DNA from: Balanoglossus misakiensis
Lineage: Eukaryota > Hemichordata
DNA length: 64,000 nucleotides
Direction of reading: 5' to 3'
Assembly (NCBI GenBank): GCA_040954595.2
Contig: CM082589.2
Coordinates: 558,001 to 622,000, forward strand
The notes beneath the pieces were generated by a model. That model was not told the DNA's origin. It worked only from the letters and a program-made list of their open reading frames with translations, and ran no database searches. Positions 43,275 through 56,656 of the stretch are shown here, in pieces (within the stretch, counting starts at the first letter, position 1; each line of letters begins with the position of its first letter). The position numbers were made by a program, and so were the translations under genes.

Positions 43275-46200
43275 GTAGGTCATTCCTGAATTCACCAAAG
43301 ACATTCAATGGCTCACAAACACAGTAATGAATTGGACAGAGCCATGGTAGTTGAAAAGGTTAATCAGTAAAGATATCACACACACCATAAAAAGCAAGGA
43401 TAGTTTCAGCTGAACAGTACAAAAACTGTTCATTTATTTGGTCCATTTTATGTTTGGTAGTAACTGACATCATGTGGCCTTTCTCAATTTCCTTCTGCAT
43501 TTAGATTTAAATTGGTTTTATTGTTTCTGTCAGGCCGGAGTTCCTGGCACACATTTGCACCTATGTATAGGTGAAAGGGCTAAAAACAATGTGTACATGT
43601 ATTAAACAAGTACAAGTTGTCTGTGGTAGACAATGGTTGGTTCTTGTGCAATAATTCACAAAACAACAAAAACAGGTTGAGACAAAGATGCTTCACACCT
43701 CGTATAAATAGCTTTAACCTGATTTGCTCACACTGGTCACTCTTAGGTATAAATGTACACTACTGTTATAGAGTTGTAGCAGACCTGCTTTGGTCTTATC
43801 ATGTTGTTGCTGATTGGTCGGTTATGGTCTGAAAGCAGGTGTGCTCCAGGTGTCACAAATATCTCCTTTATGAGCGACAGGTGGAGCAGAACTGCAACTT
43901 GGCCAAAATGACAACTTATTGAGATATACTCAAAATGCAAGGGTTTCACTGTGTGAAAATGATCCCAGTTTTGTTTAATCGATGTGCATTACAATATCAT
44001 GACCACTGAACCGCTGTGAGAAACCAATTACCCTGGTGAAGTTGACAACAATACAGTTTTCAGACTTTGTCAAAATTAAACGCCTCAGCTGTTGTTCAGG
44101 GACTTGTCCAAACTTGACCTCATTGAATTTACTTGTATTGAGCGATCGAGGGATCTTTAAACTCTCCTCTTCATTGTTACACCTTCACCGAGTGTTTGCT
44201 TGTCTTTCCATATTAACCCCAAACATTCCATAACAATGGAGTATTAACATACAAAGCTTGGCTTTCACTCGCAATGACATCTTAGAGAAGACTGATTTAG
44301 TGATCCCGACACAGAGCGTGGGACAATTCAACTTGATGATGGTGACATATTTTCTGTTGTTCGTTTGATTACTCGAGAGCTAGTAAATTAGTTTTGTGAT
44401 TGGCCATTTCGCAGAGTTGGCAATCATTGACATTTCTACTCAGAAACACCAGTATTTTACAATTGATCAGAAGATTGGTAAAGTTTGTAGTTAAGCCTTG
44501 AAAGGCGAACTTGTCCAAAAGTCTTCAACATGTTTGAACAGTGTATTTGAGAACTCGTGTCACAAGAAGTACATTGGCTATTTATATCGAACATTAGTTG
44601 CAACAGCTCAGTGTCGAAAAATGAGTAACAGCATAATATTTCAGCTAAAAATACTGGAGATGGTTTGACTGACGATGACAGAGAAGTATGTTTATTTCTG
44701 GGACACTTGCCAGGCTAGAACGTGTTGCAGTTTGGGTCATGTTAATGTTGTAGGGTGGAATTTCAGTGTTCTAAGCGGTGCGTACTACTTCTTGGGGGTA
44801 TGGTTGAATATAACAGAGACACTTGAAGTGTTCCTCTGTTTTGGTGTCTGTGATTCTGAAAGAAGATTGTTTTCAAGATAATGGCAGACAATTCATCCGC
44901 ATTCCGTAAAACAGTCATTTAATCTTCATGGATATATTTGGCAACATTCCACTTGTTCGGTTGAAAAGATTTCACCAGACAATACGCATTAGTTTCAGAA
45001 TTATCCTGTTGCATTCTGTTGAATTGCACGGTTTTTGATTTTAAAAGGAAATGACATCAATGTTTCAAGAGGGTGGAAATGCAACACAGAAAGACTTGAA
45101 ATTTTAAATCTAAAAATATATTTTGTCTCAGTTGACGCAAATACAGACATTTCAACAATGTGTGAAGTTTGGTGGTAGAAAAAAATTGGCTGATTTATGA
45201 TTATCGGTGCAGTCATGAACATCAAAGAGAAGAACTAAAATCAAGCAGTTAATTTGTTTGATGTTTTGCCAACCCATTTATTATTATTATCATGAATAGT
45301 TGAAGTAATTTTATCCAGGCTGTATCAAGAACATCCTGACGAGATCATTTAAACCCCTTTCCATCGTTTATTGATTTCACATTATTTGTAAACAGAAATC
45401 AGTCGCTGTTCTAACAATGCTGCACTTTATCATGCATTGTGAACGATCAGGTATTTCGGCCGCTTTTGTTGCCCCCAAAAAATCTTTGCCAGATTCCATG
45501 CATTCCTTTGTGCATTGGTTTAAGTTGTGTGCCTGGCAACAGTAGCAATTGTGTGTAGAACAATGGCATGAACTATCGCTATCACAGAACAATACCTAGA
45601 ATACAATGCATTTTTGTCTCAACCATTTCACCGGGTTGGATTTTTTGTTTGCAAAAATGTTAGCTTTAAGTCTCATTTGTCTTCAAAATTTTGTCAAAAT
45701 GATAAATCTGTTGGTTATCATTTAAGGTGTAGTGATAGTGTCCAGAATTTGTTTGTTTGTGAGTTCTTTCAACACCCTGATGTACTCGTTAATTGGCCAC
45801 AAACATGACCCTTGAATCTATCTACACTTAACCAGTTGTCGAAAGGAATGGGAACATCGAAAATATTCCTGCCACCTTCCAAACCAACAACAAATTAAAT
45901 TCCATTCCATTTCACCACAGTCCTACCATGCATAGCAAAAATGGTGTCGATGTTAGGTTACCGTGGCAGCAAGAACAATAGGCTCTATTCAGAGCTCAAA
46001 TAACTTTTCGGACATTTAAAAAAGATATACAACTGGGTCCGGCCAGGTAGTAACAGTGGCATTTAATGTTAGGAATTGAATTTTAATGAATGAATGAATG
46101 AATGAGTGAATAAATGAGTGAATAAATGAATGAACAGACTGAAATTGATGGACACCTCATCACTTTTATGACATTACATGTATCCTAAACTATGTGTGAA

Positions 46201-47786
46201 TCATTCACAAGTTATTACCAAACTCTAGCTATTTCAAGAACTGTAATACAAGATGAAAAGAGAGATCAGTAATAGTCAATAATTTTTATCTTTTGGTAAT
46301 TTTATCAGTGAGAGGTTGATCTGTGATGAATCACCAGGGATAGGCACACATGTAGCTGAATGAAGCTCCATCACAAAGTTGGAAAAATGCAATTCTGTAT
46401 CAGCATTAAAAATAGCTGGTTAAATTTGTCAACATGGAAAGTAGACAAGCTTTTTCTGAAGTTATGCCAGGCCTGACCTCTACATGGCTGAATGACCCCA
46501 AGTGCATCTTCAGTCACTGACCCCAGAAATGAAAGTCGTATCATCGATGCAGAAAGACAACGGTCTTTGACTCTTTGCCAATATATTTTCATCCTATACA
46601 CCAAACTGATACCTGATATATTTTCAGGGTTGCGTTGAATTGCTAGACAGTGTGTGGTCGATATGACTGCAGCTTATGTAATGTCTATAAGTGCAATCTT
46701 GATATCCAGAAAATATAGACAAATACAAACAGCTGCTATCTTTTCAGATTTCAAATGATCCTGCACAAGCTTGGGTAAAGAAATGAATGGGAAAATCTAA
46801 AGGATGTTCATGTCTGTCTTCACTGTGTCTATGTCTGTGGCATTTGGCATTGAAAGAAAGATTAGCAGTAAAATTTAAGGAGGATCTATCACAAGGCACT
46901 GCGACAAAGTTGTATACAAGTAACGTAGACGATGTATCAAATGATGGCTATCATTGCAAGGACAAATGTTATCAGCAAAGATATCCTTGGTTACACTATG
47001 ATAACCGCATCACAACTTTCGTAAACATGGTACGGGTTTAGACCCAGAAGCTGTTCTGGCTGAGTTGCAGCATTTCAGCTGGTCAGTCAGTATTACATGT
47101 ACATAGAAATTGTCACTCATATTGTCAGTTAGTATTGACCCTTTATAGTGAATCATGAACATGTATGTTGACTTATTTATGGACTAGACTAATGAAGTGA
47201 TCCTCAGGCAGTATAGGGTACAGTGGCTGTTCCTGTCAAGTTCTCGATAAAGCAATGTTTACAGTTTGGAGTGATATATCTCTTGTTTTCACAGACAGAG
47301 CAAGGCCAATACAAAGTCTGTCAACATCAATCAAAATTGAATCAGTCATTAAAATGTCAAATCAAGCCTCTCTGTAAAATATGAGAGAGTAGCCTCGCTC
47401 AGACCTAAACATTGTAAAGGAGTTTGTTTTCCACAACACTGCAGATAAACAGGAGATCCTGTGTTCATTTGCACATAAACTTAATTTGTGTTTTGGTATT
47501 TAAGCCCTTTTCAGTTCAAAATATATATAAAGCATAACCGAACCATCAAGTCAAGTGATGTTGTTTTGATTACACATATAATACATGGTGGATTATGTTA
47601 GCTACTGTTACCAAGGACACCAGGTTGTGAAGGACACAAATGCAAAAATGTGGCAATGATTTACGCTCGGCATAAGGTTTTGCTATGGTAACCATGGAGG
47701 CATGCCAGATGGAGTTCGTATATCACTAATCAGTTTCAAGTTGAATGTCAAATCACTGAATTTTTTAAATTTTTATTCATTTCAGA
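43275..47786 (+). other. Probable intron in the FAM110 3' UTR
   Basis: A consensus donor ACATCAG|GTAGGT lies 38 nt after the FAM110 stop codon, and the next strong plus-strand acceptor is TTTATTCATTTCAG at 47786. The interval has no supported coding exon. It contains a GAATGAATGAATGAGTG tract at about 46083-46135. The donor is close enough to the stop that the spliced message should not trigger nonsense-mediated decay. Confidence 0.45.
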
Positions 47787-48350
47787 TCTTGAAAATTTGG
47801 TGCCAAATTATGATGGTCCAGAGGGACTGGATCCTGAGGTGTGGTGCAGCGCCCTCTACGGACAGCATTGTGCTCAGACTCACGTGGTGTTGAGGGCGTC
47901 ATTTATACACCCAGCACAAAGACTCGGATTTACAATTCCACGCAAGCCAGCTAAAGCTTGCCATCAATGAACCTCTGAAACAACTCCTACGCATCATACA
48001 AATGTTAAAAGACTATTAACGGATTCTCTGAGATTTAAAAGACTCTTCTCTGTAAATATTTCCATGTGCCTTGCACCAATCTCAAATATGAGACGCAATA
48101 TCCGAAAACTTACCACTTCCATGTCTTGTCAGAAAAAGAATTTGTGATGATGAAATTGAGAATTGTGATGTCATCAATGTACAAATACATTTACAGCTGA
48201 CATACATTTTCTTTCAATTGAACTGGAAACACAAAGTTGCCTTGTACATTTTGTTCTTTTATAGTACTGTTTATTTTGTTTTGTTTTGTTCATAGTGGCG
48301 ATTCAAAGGTTTAATAAGAGCTAGGTTAGAAATAAATTATTTTGTTGTCT
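47787..48350 (+). other. Candidate terminal exon (FAM110 3' UTR, or unrecognised coding exon)
   Basis: Begins after a strong acceptor and holds AATAAA at 48331-48336. The simplest reading is the last, untranslated exon of FAM110. However, one frame from the acceptor is open for about 62 codons without an ATG (DLENLVPNYDGPEGLDPEVW near its start, RLGFTIPRKPAKACHQ then stop), which looks protein-like though I do not recognise it. A short GCGCCCTC...GAGGGCGT inverted pair lies inside it. Confidence 0.35.
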
Positions 48351-51300
48351 ATTTTAGATTTTGAAGGAACTTTCTCTAGGGTAATTTTTCAAGACGTTTA
48401 CTTTCTTGACAGTATTTTGGAATAGTGGCCGATTGTTCATGGTGATACTTTCAGTTTCTGTAAGAATTTGAATCCTTCACATTGCCTTGGATGCAAAGTA
48501 ACAATTTCCATGGTTACAGTTTTGTGACCAAATTGTTCTCGGATTAAAAATGGAAGATTGATCCAAACTTCCAAATTTTTTAACCTCATGATCATCCAAC
48601 TTGTGTCATGCCAGTTTCCCTAGCCAAAAACTCTCCCGGTGAAGAATTTAAGAGAGAACAATTCTTGCCAAAAATGAAAAATGAAAAACTACTGATTTGC
48701 CAGTCCGCACAGATTACAAAGAATTCCTTACTTCCACAAAGCTGTAATTTATTTCAATTCACAACTCCAACCATTTCTCTGTTGGCTTTGAATATAGAGA
48801 TAGTGGTTTCATTTGGTTTAAAATCAATTTAGAAATTGTGGGAGGCAAAATTTAGGTACAGATTTGGAGAGGTGGTAATAAGTTATGAGATGATTTATAG
48901 TATAGATTTGGTCGAATGAAAATAAATGCACAAATAATGTCAATGATGACAACTTAATTAAAAATACCTTAGTGCTGTGTTTCTGAAATAATGTTTTCGA
49001 GGGCTATTACCATGGCAACATAAATGGAAATTAGAGGGTTTTTAGGGGGGAGGCGGCAGAGAGGTTATCGTGTATTATTCAACTTTGAATTTAAATCAAG
49101 ACATTGTCCTATAAGAAGCAAGAACATATTTTTCCCACATGGGTTTCTCGAAACCTGTTTGTACTTGAAGAGTTTTCTGGTGATTCATGTCATCAGCTAG
49201 CTGTAAAAATTTTGAAGTCTATTAAAAGATCTTTAACTACAATATTTATGTTGTTTCATGTCCGAACGTTCATTTTCGATATAGTTGCCTAACACCTTAT
49301 ATATTGGAGTTAACATACACAGCTTTTGGTAATTTTTATCGAGAGAAAAAAACATCGAAAAAAGGGTCAGAAAATCAAGACAAGACAAGGCGAGTGTGGA
49401 GAGCGCCCTCTGTCGACGAAATGTAGTTTTGATATTTCGCCTGCTCTTTTGTCTAGATTATATAGTTTAATATCCCAATTCGCATTTTTACCCAAATCAG
49501 TAAATCTATAAAACTCGGAGAAACAACCTGGGATTTCCGTACCACAAATAGGCCTACATGGGAATCATAGATCACCATAGCAACAAGCTATTACAAAATA
49601 ATGGTTCACATTAATATTACATGTACGTTTCAACACAAACATGCGCACATTCTGTTATTTTAACTCGTGTTCATAATATCACTTTGACATGTGAAAAACA
49701 GGACGAGCGAATGATAAAATCTGGACATGATCACAGAGACATGATGTAATGATCGGATCGAAATGAATATTCATTTTTTGGCGTGTAACGATTCATGATA
49801 TTGCCATATTTGGCTAAACTATAATATGTCGGTGGATCTATTTTCCCAGGTGAATATTGTCCGTCCAGGTACCTTGGTATCTGATAAAGACAAGTTGCGT
49901 GAGTTACGCTTCCTTATATGGTCACTATGTTATGTTTACGGTCTACCTGTGGTCACGTGACCTTCAGCGATCTATAGATATAGAATGAGTCAGTCGTTGA
50001 ACTCGCGTTTTTGCCTTATTTGGGGCATCGTTCTTTTGTTTTTGGGGCGAAAACAAGCATGAATGTAAATTGTCGAAATGGATTTTGGGGGGTAAGGGGA
50101 CCGAATGAAGCTAAAAATAGTGACTGACACCAAATGTTGCCTGTTAAGTGTGCTGTTAAGCTATATCGACGGTATAGTCGTTTGCGCACGCACATGAGCA
50201 ACACTCGCTTGCCAGTGTTTCCACTACGTTGAAGCATAACAACACTGTCAGACAGATTAGAAACGATCAAACAGGTGAGTACAGATTTTTTCCTGGAAAA
50301 AACCCATTGCACTTATTTTAAAAAGTCAACTGGTAAGTTCCTGATTGTCTTGAATAAACGTCCAAGCGTTTTACCAGATGCACAGCAGACTGCAGAACAC
50401 TCTACAGATATATGTCCTTGGAAGGTCTGAAGTACATCATAGGCCTAAGCACTTGTAAAAGGACCTAAACTGGCATATTGTGATAATGGTAAACACCGTT
50501 GCCAGCTGAAACTAATTTGGAGAGAATCTTTAACAATATCTGTACGAGTTTTTTTTCGAAATGGAATGAATGATCAATTTCACCAGTGAAAGCGGTAACT
50601 TGGAGATATTACGTAACTGCTTACATTAAGCTGCATTAAGTATTGAATCGCATGATCCTATTCTTTTTTTTCAATTTGCCAGTTAGTCCCTCTATATGCG
50701 ATTTGTAAAAATAACTCATCTCGTCACCCTCCCCATCGTCCTACTTTCAAGGCGGCTATCGCTCGTGGACATTGTACCCGTTTTAAATATTTCCATATGT
50801 CTGTTATTTTCGCGGACTGACGACGTAAGCCTGCATGCCACCCGCTAAACTTAACTTGCATTGCTTTGCTTAACTTTGTTTTACATTAAAGGTAATATTG
50901 TTCACCCTAGTTAAGTGTTAAATTGTTCAACAACACATCCACAACCAGAGAAAGCGGTAAGCGACTCGAGAAAAAAATGCAACCGCGTCTAACTGCGGGC
51001 GAATTTTAAGCGCAGATCGCCCTCTACGACCAGTTCGGCCATACCATCGTTTAACACTGCAATATACACAACGCGTCAATTTCATGATACATACAACATG
51101 TACGTGTACATGATATGGGACAGGACAAGAAATCGGACGAACGATTTGCGCTGTCGGTGAACCCTATTTTAATGATCAGTATTTCCTGTAAAAACAAAGA
51201 TCCAGAAAAAAATACACCATGGTTATCTGGCTACGTATGCCGTTGGTATCAAACACAGACCGAATTCTTGATAACCCGTGTCTGATAACTAAGCCTTGAG

Positions 51301-51595
51301 GACGTACTCAGGTCACATGATCAATCAGCTGTAAAAATAAACAAGCCCAGAATATACCATAATGTTCAAGGGGACGCCCTGCCGACGGGATATATATGTT
51401 TAATCGTATAATAGTAATAATCAGAGATGATGATTTCCTTTAACGATTGAAGTACTTTTAAGACGAAGATTATTTTTGTTTGGTTGAAAGGAGTCATGTT
51501 TTTTTAAGTTATCAACTCGCAATATATAGCCGTCTTTAGTGACCCTACCCATGCAATGAATTCTTTCAACCAAAACATTGGACGTCGTTTCCTCA
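48351..51595. other. Non-coding stretch between FAM110 and the F-box gene
   Basis: No supported coding exon. A donor-like CAAACAG|GTGAGTACAG at 50273/50274 and an acceptor-like TTTCCTCAG at 51595 on the plus strand could bound an intron in the 5' UTR of the F-box gene; this is weak inference. Several CGCCCTCT strings occur (49407, 51019). Confidence 0.35.
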
Positions 51596-51665
51596 GTGCA
51601 ACACGCAGTTTTATTTTGACTGAACACTTACATGCTCGGTAGAACGACATCGACGAACAAGAAAA

Positions 51666-54600
51666 ATGCCGTTCTTGGGGCTCGATTGGCGAGCGCCGGG
51701 CCAAAATTGGGTCCGAACACGGAAAGGTTGGGAAATGCTTCTTGCCTTGAGGGAAAACCTGAATACGCACATCAAAAAGATGGCAAAAGAACGGTAAGAT
51801 TTGTTTCCGATGATGATCGTTTGAGAAAAAAATATTTTTGTATTTACATATTGCTTTGTGTTGAGATGTGCGCCACAAACCTTGGCAAAGACGCAAGTTC
51901 GTGAACGGACAGATTAGACAAAGAAGCAAGTGAGGTATTTCTTCATCTATGCTTCAACATTTCCATCATCAGTAAATTACTGTTTCCAAGAAAAAAAAAC
52001 CCGCATCATTTTCGTAGTCAAATAATTACATCGAGTGTAGCTTACATTTTCTTATTCTTACGTCGTCATGTTTCCTTCACGTGATACCAAACAGACATCA
52101 TCATTTTGCATTAAGATTTACAAAACTGATCGATTTTAAATGGCGTGGGCAGTGTTAATCGTGTTCCACTGAGGACGGCGCGGTCGTTGCTATGGGAACG
52201 GTTACGGCAATGTAAATTTATGAATCCTTGGGTGGTCAGTTGCATAATCGGAGGTCTGGGAAGGATGGGGGAGGGAGATGAAGATGAAATAATTGAAAAC
52301 TGACGTGACTTGCCTTAAAGTTTGAAATCAATGTTATATACATTTTTGATGAAAAATGTCACACCAAGTTATATTTCAATCTCTCGACTTGTCAGCGATT
52401 GGTTACTTGCAAAAGGCTTGAAACTGATAAAGTCACCCTGTTAACAACACTGTACAGTCAGATTTACTGAATGTTGGCAAGAAGATAAAAATGAAACTTG
52501 AGGCAGATGTGATGCAAGTGTTGTCATAGCAACCAGATTCAGCCCCTGGCTCTCATCCAACATGGCTGCCTAAGTGATGATGTCAGTAGTTTAACAGGAA
52601 GCTTCAGAATTTCCTCTGAAATACTGATGCTGTACTCCACAGAAATAGTTTCGTAAAATGTGATACAGTGACAGTTTGCTCTCATGTACTTTATCAACAG
52701 TTTTACAACAATTTGAGGTTTTTTTCTCAGATATTTGGTTCTGAATGAGAGAACAAGTTTAGCTGAATCCAACCAAGAACGGAATAATTTGGAAGTGGAA
52801 AACAAGAAGAAGGAAGACATCCCAGAGTTAAGAAACAACAACAATTTTAAAGAGGAAAACAACAACAATAACGACAACAACAGAATGGTTGAAATGCAAG
52901 GTAAAGTATTAAACTGTCACAGACATCACTTAAGCTTCGTACGTAGAAATAACTACCCTAAAACCTTTCATACTGCATGTATGACATGACAAGAAAATGT
53001 CTTCTGATTTGTTTCAGATCGGAATGAACCTTTGTACTTATTTGTTCGTAAAGGACCCCGTAATGTGAGTAGATCATTTTATTTTATTTTATCATTCAAT
53101 ACCAAGATCCATCTAGTTAGACTTTCAACAGGCCCTTTGTATCTATGCCTTCTCCAAAACACGAAAAATTACGGTCTAAACTATCCATGCATCAGTGGTG
53201 AAAAGCGCCCTCACAGTCCAGTTCTCTAAATTCTGCCAGTTTAGCTCACGTATACGGTATATAGGTAGGTAGTTCCCATGTTCTTTTATGTTTTATGAAG
53301 AGATTATTAAAACAACAATGTTCATTCCTTTTAAAGTTAACACTTGGTACTATCAACCTAGCAGAGGTCATGATGAAATTGAACTTTGGCCTGGTTGCCA
53401 GGGATCCAAGGAAATTTAACTATGTCACTAAGGTGAGAAAGTCTCCTGAACACTTGTTCTAAAATCTCTGAAAACTTAAGGTAATGTCTCAAAATGATTG
53501 AATTGTGATATCAATGGAAATATATTTGATAACTGATTTCTGTTCTGCAGGTATTGGAGTTTGTTATCACACAACAGTTCAGTGATGTCAGTGGTACAAC
53601 ACAAAAACACATTCTGAATGTTATTGGGCAGATGGTCAATCATGGTAAGAATTTCAAATTTTACTTTTTCACTCTAAGTGGGAAATCAGTGGTTCCACGA
53701 AAACCTTTCCATCTTGTTCAGAACATCAATAAGAGCATTTTATATTACGATAATAAATCAAGTCTTTTGGTTTACAGCTGTAAATGAAATGCACCAGAAT
53801 ATCAGCCGTGTTGCAGATTTGTTGCAACTTGTGGAGACTGCTCTTGTCGATGGCAAGCTACGACATGTTGGAAGCAAAAAAGTCTGGGAGAAGAAATTGT
53901 TGACCGTGCAAACTTGGAGGAAAGAATTATCAGATGTTGAATATCCAGTGGTAAGTTGATGGTTTTATGTAACATATACGGTACCATCTCTCAGCACATA
54001 GTACATTTTGTCACGCACATGTACATGAATCTCTATTTATATGTATTCCAGAGAGAGGAAGATGGTGGAATGATGATGACATATTTACCCGACGACTGTT
54101 TACGGCAAATCATAAGCAGGATACCAAATCACAAAGACCTTGTCAACCTAAGTGCAACAAACTACAAATTCAACACACTCGTCAATGAAGACAACCAGTG
54201 GAAAGATTTGTGTGTTTACCACTTCACAGAAAAACAGGTTTGTTTGAAACTCTCCATTCAGCATAATAATACCGAATCAAGTAGTGATAAACATTTCTAC
54301 AACAAAGAAGACAAGTTAATGTGCTACAACTGACAGATATTAATCGAGAAATTTTTCATTTCTCTCACAGATATGGTCAGCATTGCCAGTTGATGAAGAG
54401 GATTATGTCGACTGGCGGAAGGTTTACCAAAAACTGAACAAACGACACAAAAAGAAAGAACAATACATAGAGAAGTTGAAACTTTGCAACCGATGTCACT
54501 GTGTCTTCTGGAATGTAAGTATTTGTATCTTAGCTACACTGCCATTGGCTGTGTGCGCTGATACAGTTGCACTTTAGCCAATCATATGTTGTCTTACAAC

Positions 54601-54747
54601 ATTGAGGTTTAAATGTTGTCTTCTTTTATTTTGTAGTTTGGAGATCATCCATGTACTCAGACCGAAAATGATGAATATTCAGATGTGGAACATTTGCAAG
54701 GGAGTCGTGACATCACACCACAAGAATTCATCAAACTTCTCTTCTGA
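51666..54747 (+). CDS. FBXO32/FBXO25: F-box protein of the FBXO32 (atrogin-1/MAFbx) / FBXO25 family
   Basis: Substrate adaptor of an SCF ubiquitin ligase; the F-box binds SKP1. Nine exons: 51666-51793, 52731-52900, 53018-53064, 53337-53432, 53551-53644, 53778-53950, 54052-54237, 54371-54514, 54637-54747; all phases join to give 382 residues (human FBXO32 has 355). The start [17 protein letters not shown] is nearly identical to vertebrate FBXO32/FBXO25 and fixes the ATG; a longer frame from 51632 is out of phase with exon 2. Residues 82-98 hold an Asn-rich insertion. [16 protein letters not shown] and [12 protein letters not shown] match the conserved central region. The F-box lies at about 243-290 ([20 protein letters not shown]). 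The C-terminal [13 protein letters not shown] and [11 protein letters not shown] match the family tail. It is probably the single precursor of the two vertebrate paralogues, so the exact symbol is uncertain. Confidence 0.95.
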
Positions 54748-55575
54748 GGATCAAGACTTAACAAAATTTACAAACTTTAACACAAATTTAATCAGTGCGA
54801 CTGTGATCACTTATTTGGAGGCGGATCACAAACAAGACTGACTGCTCCGATCAGATCTGTGCCAGAAGAAATGTACAGAAGAGTATCAGCCAATCACGGA
54901 CTAGCAGTGAAAGAGGCAATCTGGTTACAAGTGATCTGATTGGTCAGAAATGAGGACTGGCAAGACACAGACAAACCTACTGGTTTGTTGTCAGTGTTTA
55001 CTTATGCATAGTCAGACCAGCTTTTCATTTGCAAGCATGTAAAGTTGGTGACAGTGCATGGCTAGTTTTGAATCTTATTCAATTGAAATTCATATGGATG
55101 ATACTAAAGACTTGATAACTCTTTCTACAAGTTGCCGTATTTTGTAATCGTGTGCATTTCTATTATTGAGAAACAAAAGAATACGATTTCATGCCTCTTG
55201 AGGACGCTAGGCCCCTGCCCTACACATGCCTAATGAACAACCCACTGAGATGCGTTCTAAAACATTTGTAGATATTTATTTTTCATACCATTTCATCATT
55301 CAAAAGCTTCAGTGAAATCTATTTATAAGAACAATGATGGAATTATTAAGTAGAGTACTTTGCTACAGGTACGATTAAAGACTCATGACCTCCGTGTACA
55401 TCATGATGCCACAGTCGACTTTTGCAAGCTGAACATCTGAACAATTAATAGATATGCAATAGTTTTAAGAGTTTTTGCAGTGGCATTGATGTTGTCTAAA
55501 CCCGTGTTTTTGGCATTCTAAGAGTATTTATTGCAGTTGACAACAAAACACCAAATAAAAAGTGTAAGCAAATAT
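54748..55575 (+). other. Probable 3' UTR of the F-box gene
   Basis: No coding frame follows the TGA at 54745-54747. ATTAAA at about 55372 and AATAAA at 55554-55559 are candidate polyadenylation signals. Confidence 0.5.
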
Positions 55576-56656
55576 AAGTTTGTAAAAAAACATAAACAGA
55601 AGATATATGTCTTCTAAAAAGTAATCAAACAAATATACTCCATGAAAAACCAACATTAAAATAAATACTCATCAGTGTCTCAAATAAAACAAATGTATTT
55701 TTGTGGAAAATAAATACAATTATATTTAGAAATGAAATACAACAAGTACTTGTGAAGAAAAAATAAATACAACTACTAGAAATGAAAAAAAAAATATTTC
55801 TGGGTGGAAAAACTTATTGAGAAATGAAAAATAAGTATTTGTAGAAAAAAATCAATACAATTACATCTAGAAAAAAATAATAAATATAACTTAAAAGTCT
55901 AACAGAACATTTTGACTATTTGTTGTTTTGTGTGTGATGTTGTCTCCTGCCCTCTAAAACTTGTGTCAATTTTGGTTTTCAACCGTTTATGTCCATACAA
56001 AGTCCCTGTAATAGAGGGCTTGAGATGAAACAACATATGCCTGGTGTCTGTCTGTGTGTGTGTGGGGGGGGGAGGGGGGTAGGGGAGGGGAGGGAGGGAG
56101 GAAGGCTACCTTTTATAATCCGAAGAAACATCATAACACACAACTTCCATGTTACATTTGTTCAGCAATAGTAATTATGAATGCATAAAGTAAATATTCA
56201 TCACTTACTTCCATCCTCTAACCGGACATCTTGCGTGACATCAAAAACAGTCATGTTCATGTTCAATTCGCGTTCAACAGAACAATGGACTGAAGAGGAT
56301 AACAGACTGACCACTTGTCCGAAAAATGTCTGGACTCAGTATGTGACCGACAATAATGGACATTCCAGCAGAACACAGGACATTAATGTGTCAATTTTAT
56401 GATGCCCTGACTGTTCGTTTGTTTGTCTTGTGGGTCTGCTGCTTCTCTTAAAATCACAGAAAGAATTCCACGAACTGAACATCTCTTCCTACCTGACACA
56501 TTCAAACATGATGCAACCCTCAAAGTTGAGATGTCTCACTCTTCATCACAATAATGAATGGATAAAGCTATGGAATTTTGTCTAACATAAAATTTATAAA
56601 TAATTTAGATTTCAAAGTTTACCGTGTGTACCTCTTCTGTCTGATGTAAATATCTG
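55576..56656. other. A-rich and G-rich low-complexity stretch between convergent genes
   Basis: From about 55600 to 55890 the sequence is very A-rich, with loosely repeated AAATACAA and AGAAATGAAAAA units, possibly a degenerate minisatellite. A GGGGGGGGAGGGGGG purine tract lies at about 56063-56102. Part of the TRIT1 3' UTR (minus strand) must lie just left of 56657. Confidence 0.55.

Noticed and set aside
45377-45592. Cysteine-rich 71-codon minus-strand frame, considered as a secreted peptide
   Set aside because: Cysteines are numerous, but there is no signal peptide or recognisable framework and no splice or promoter support.
51632-51904. 90-codon plus-strand frame as the F-box gene start
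   Set aside because: It does not join exon 2 in phase and lacks the conserved MPFLG start, which is present in another frame from 51666.
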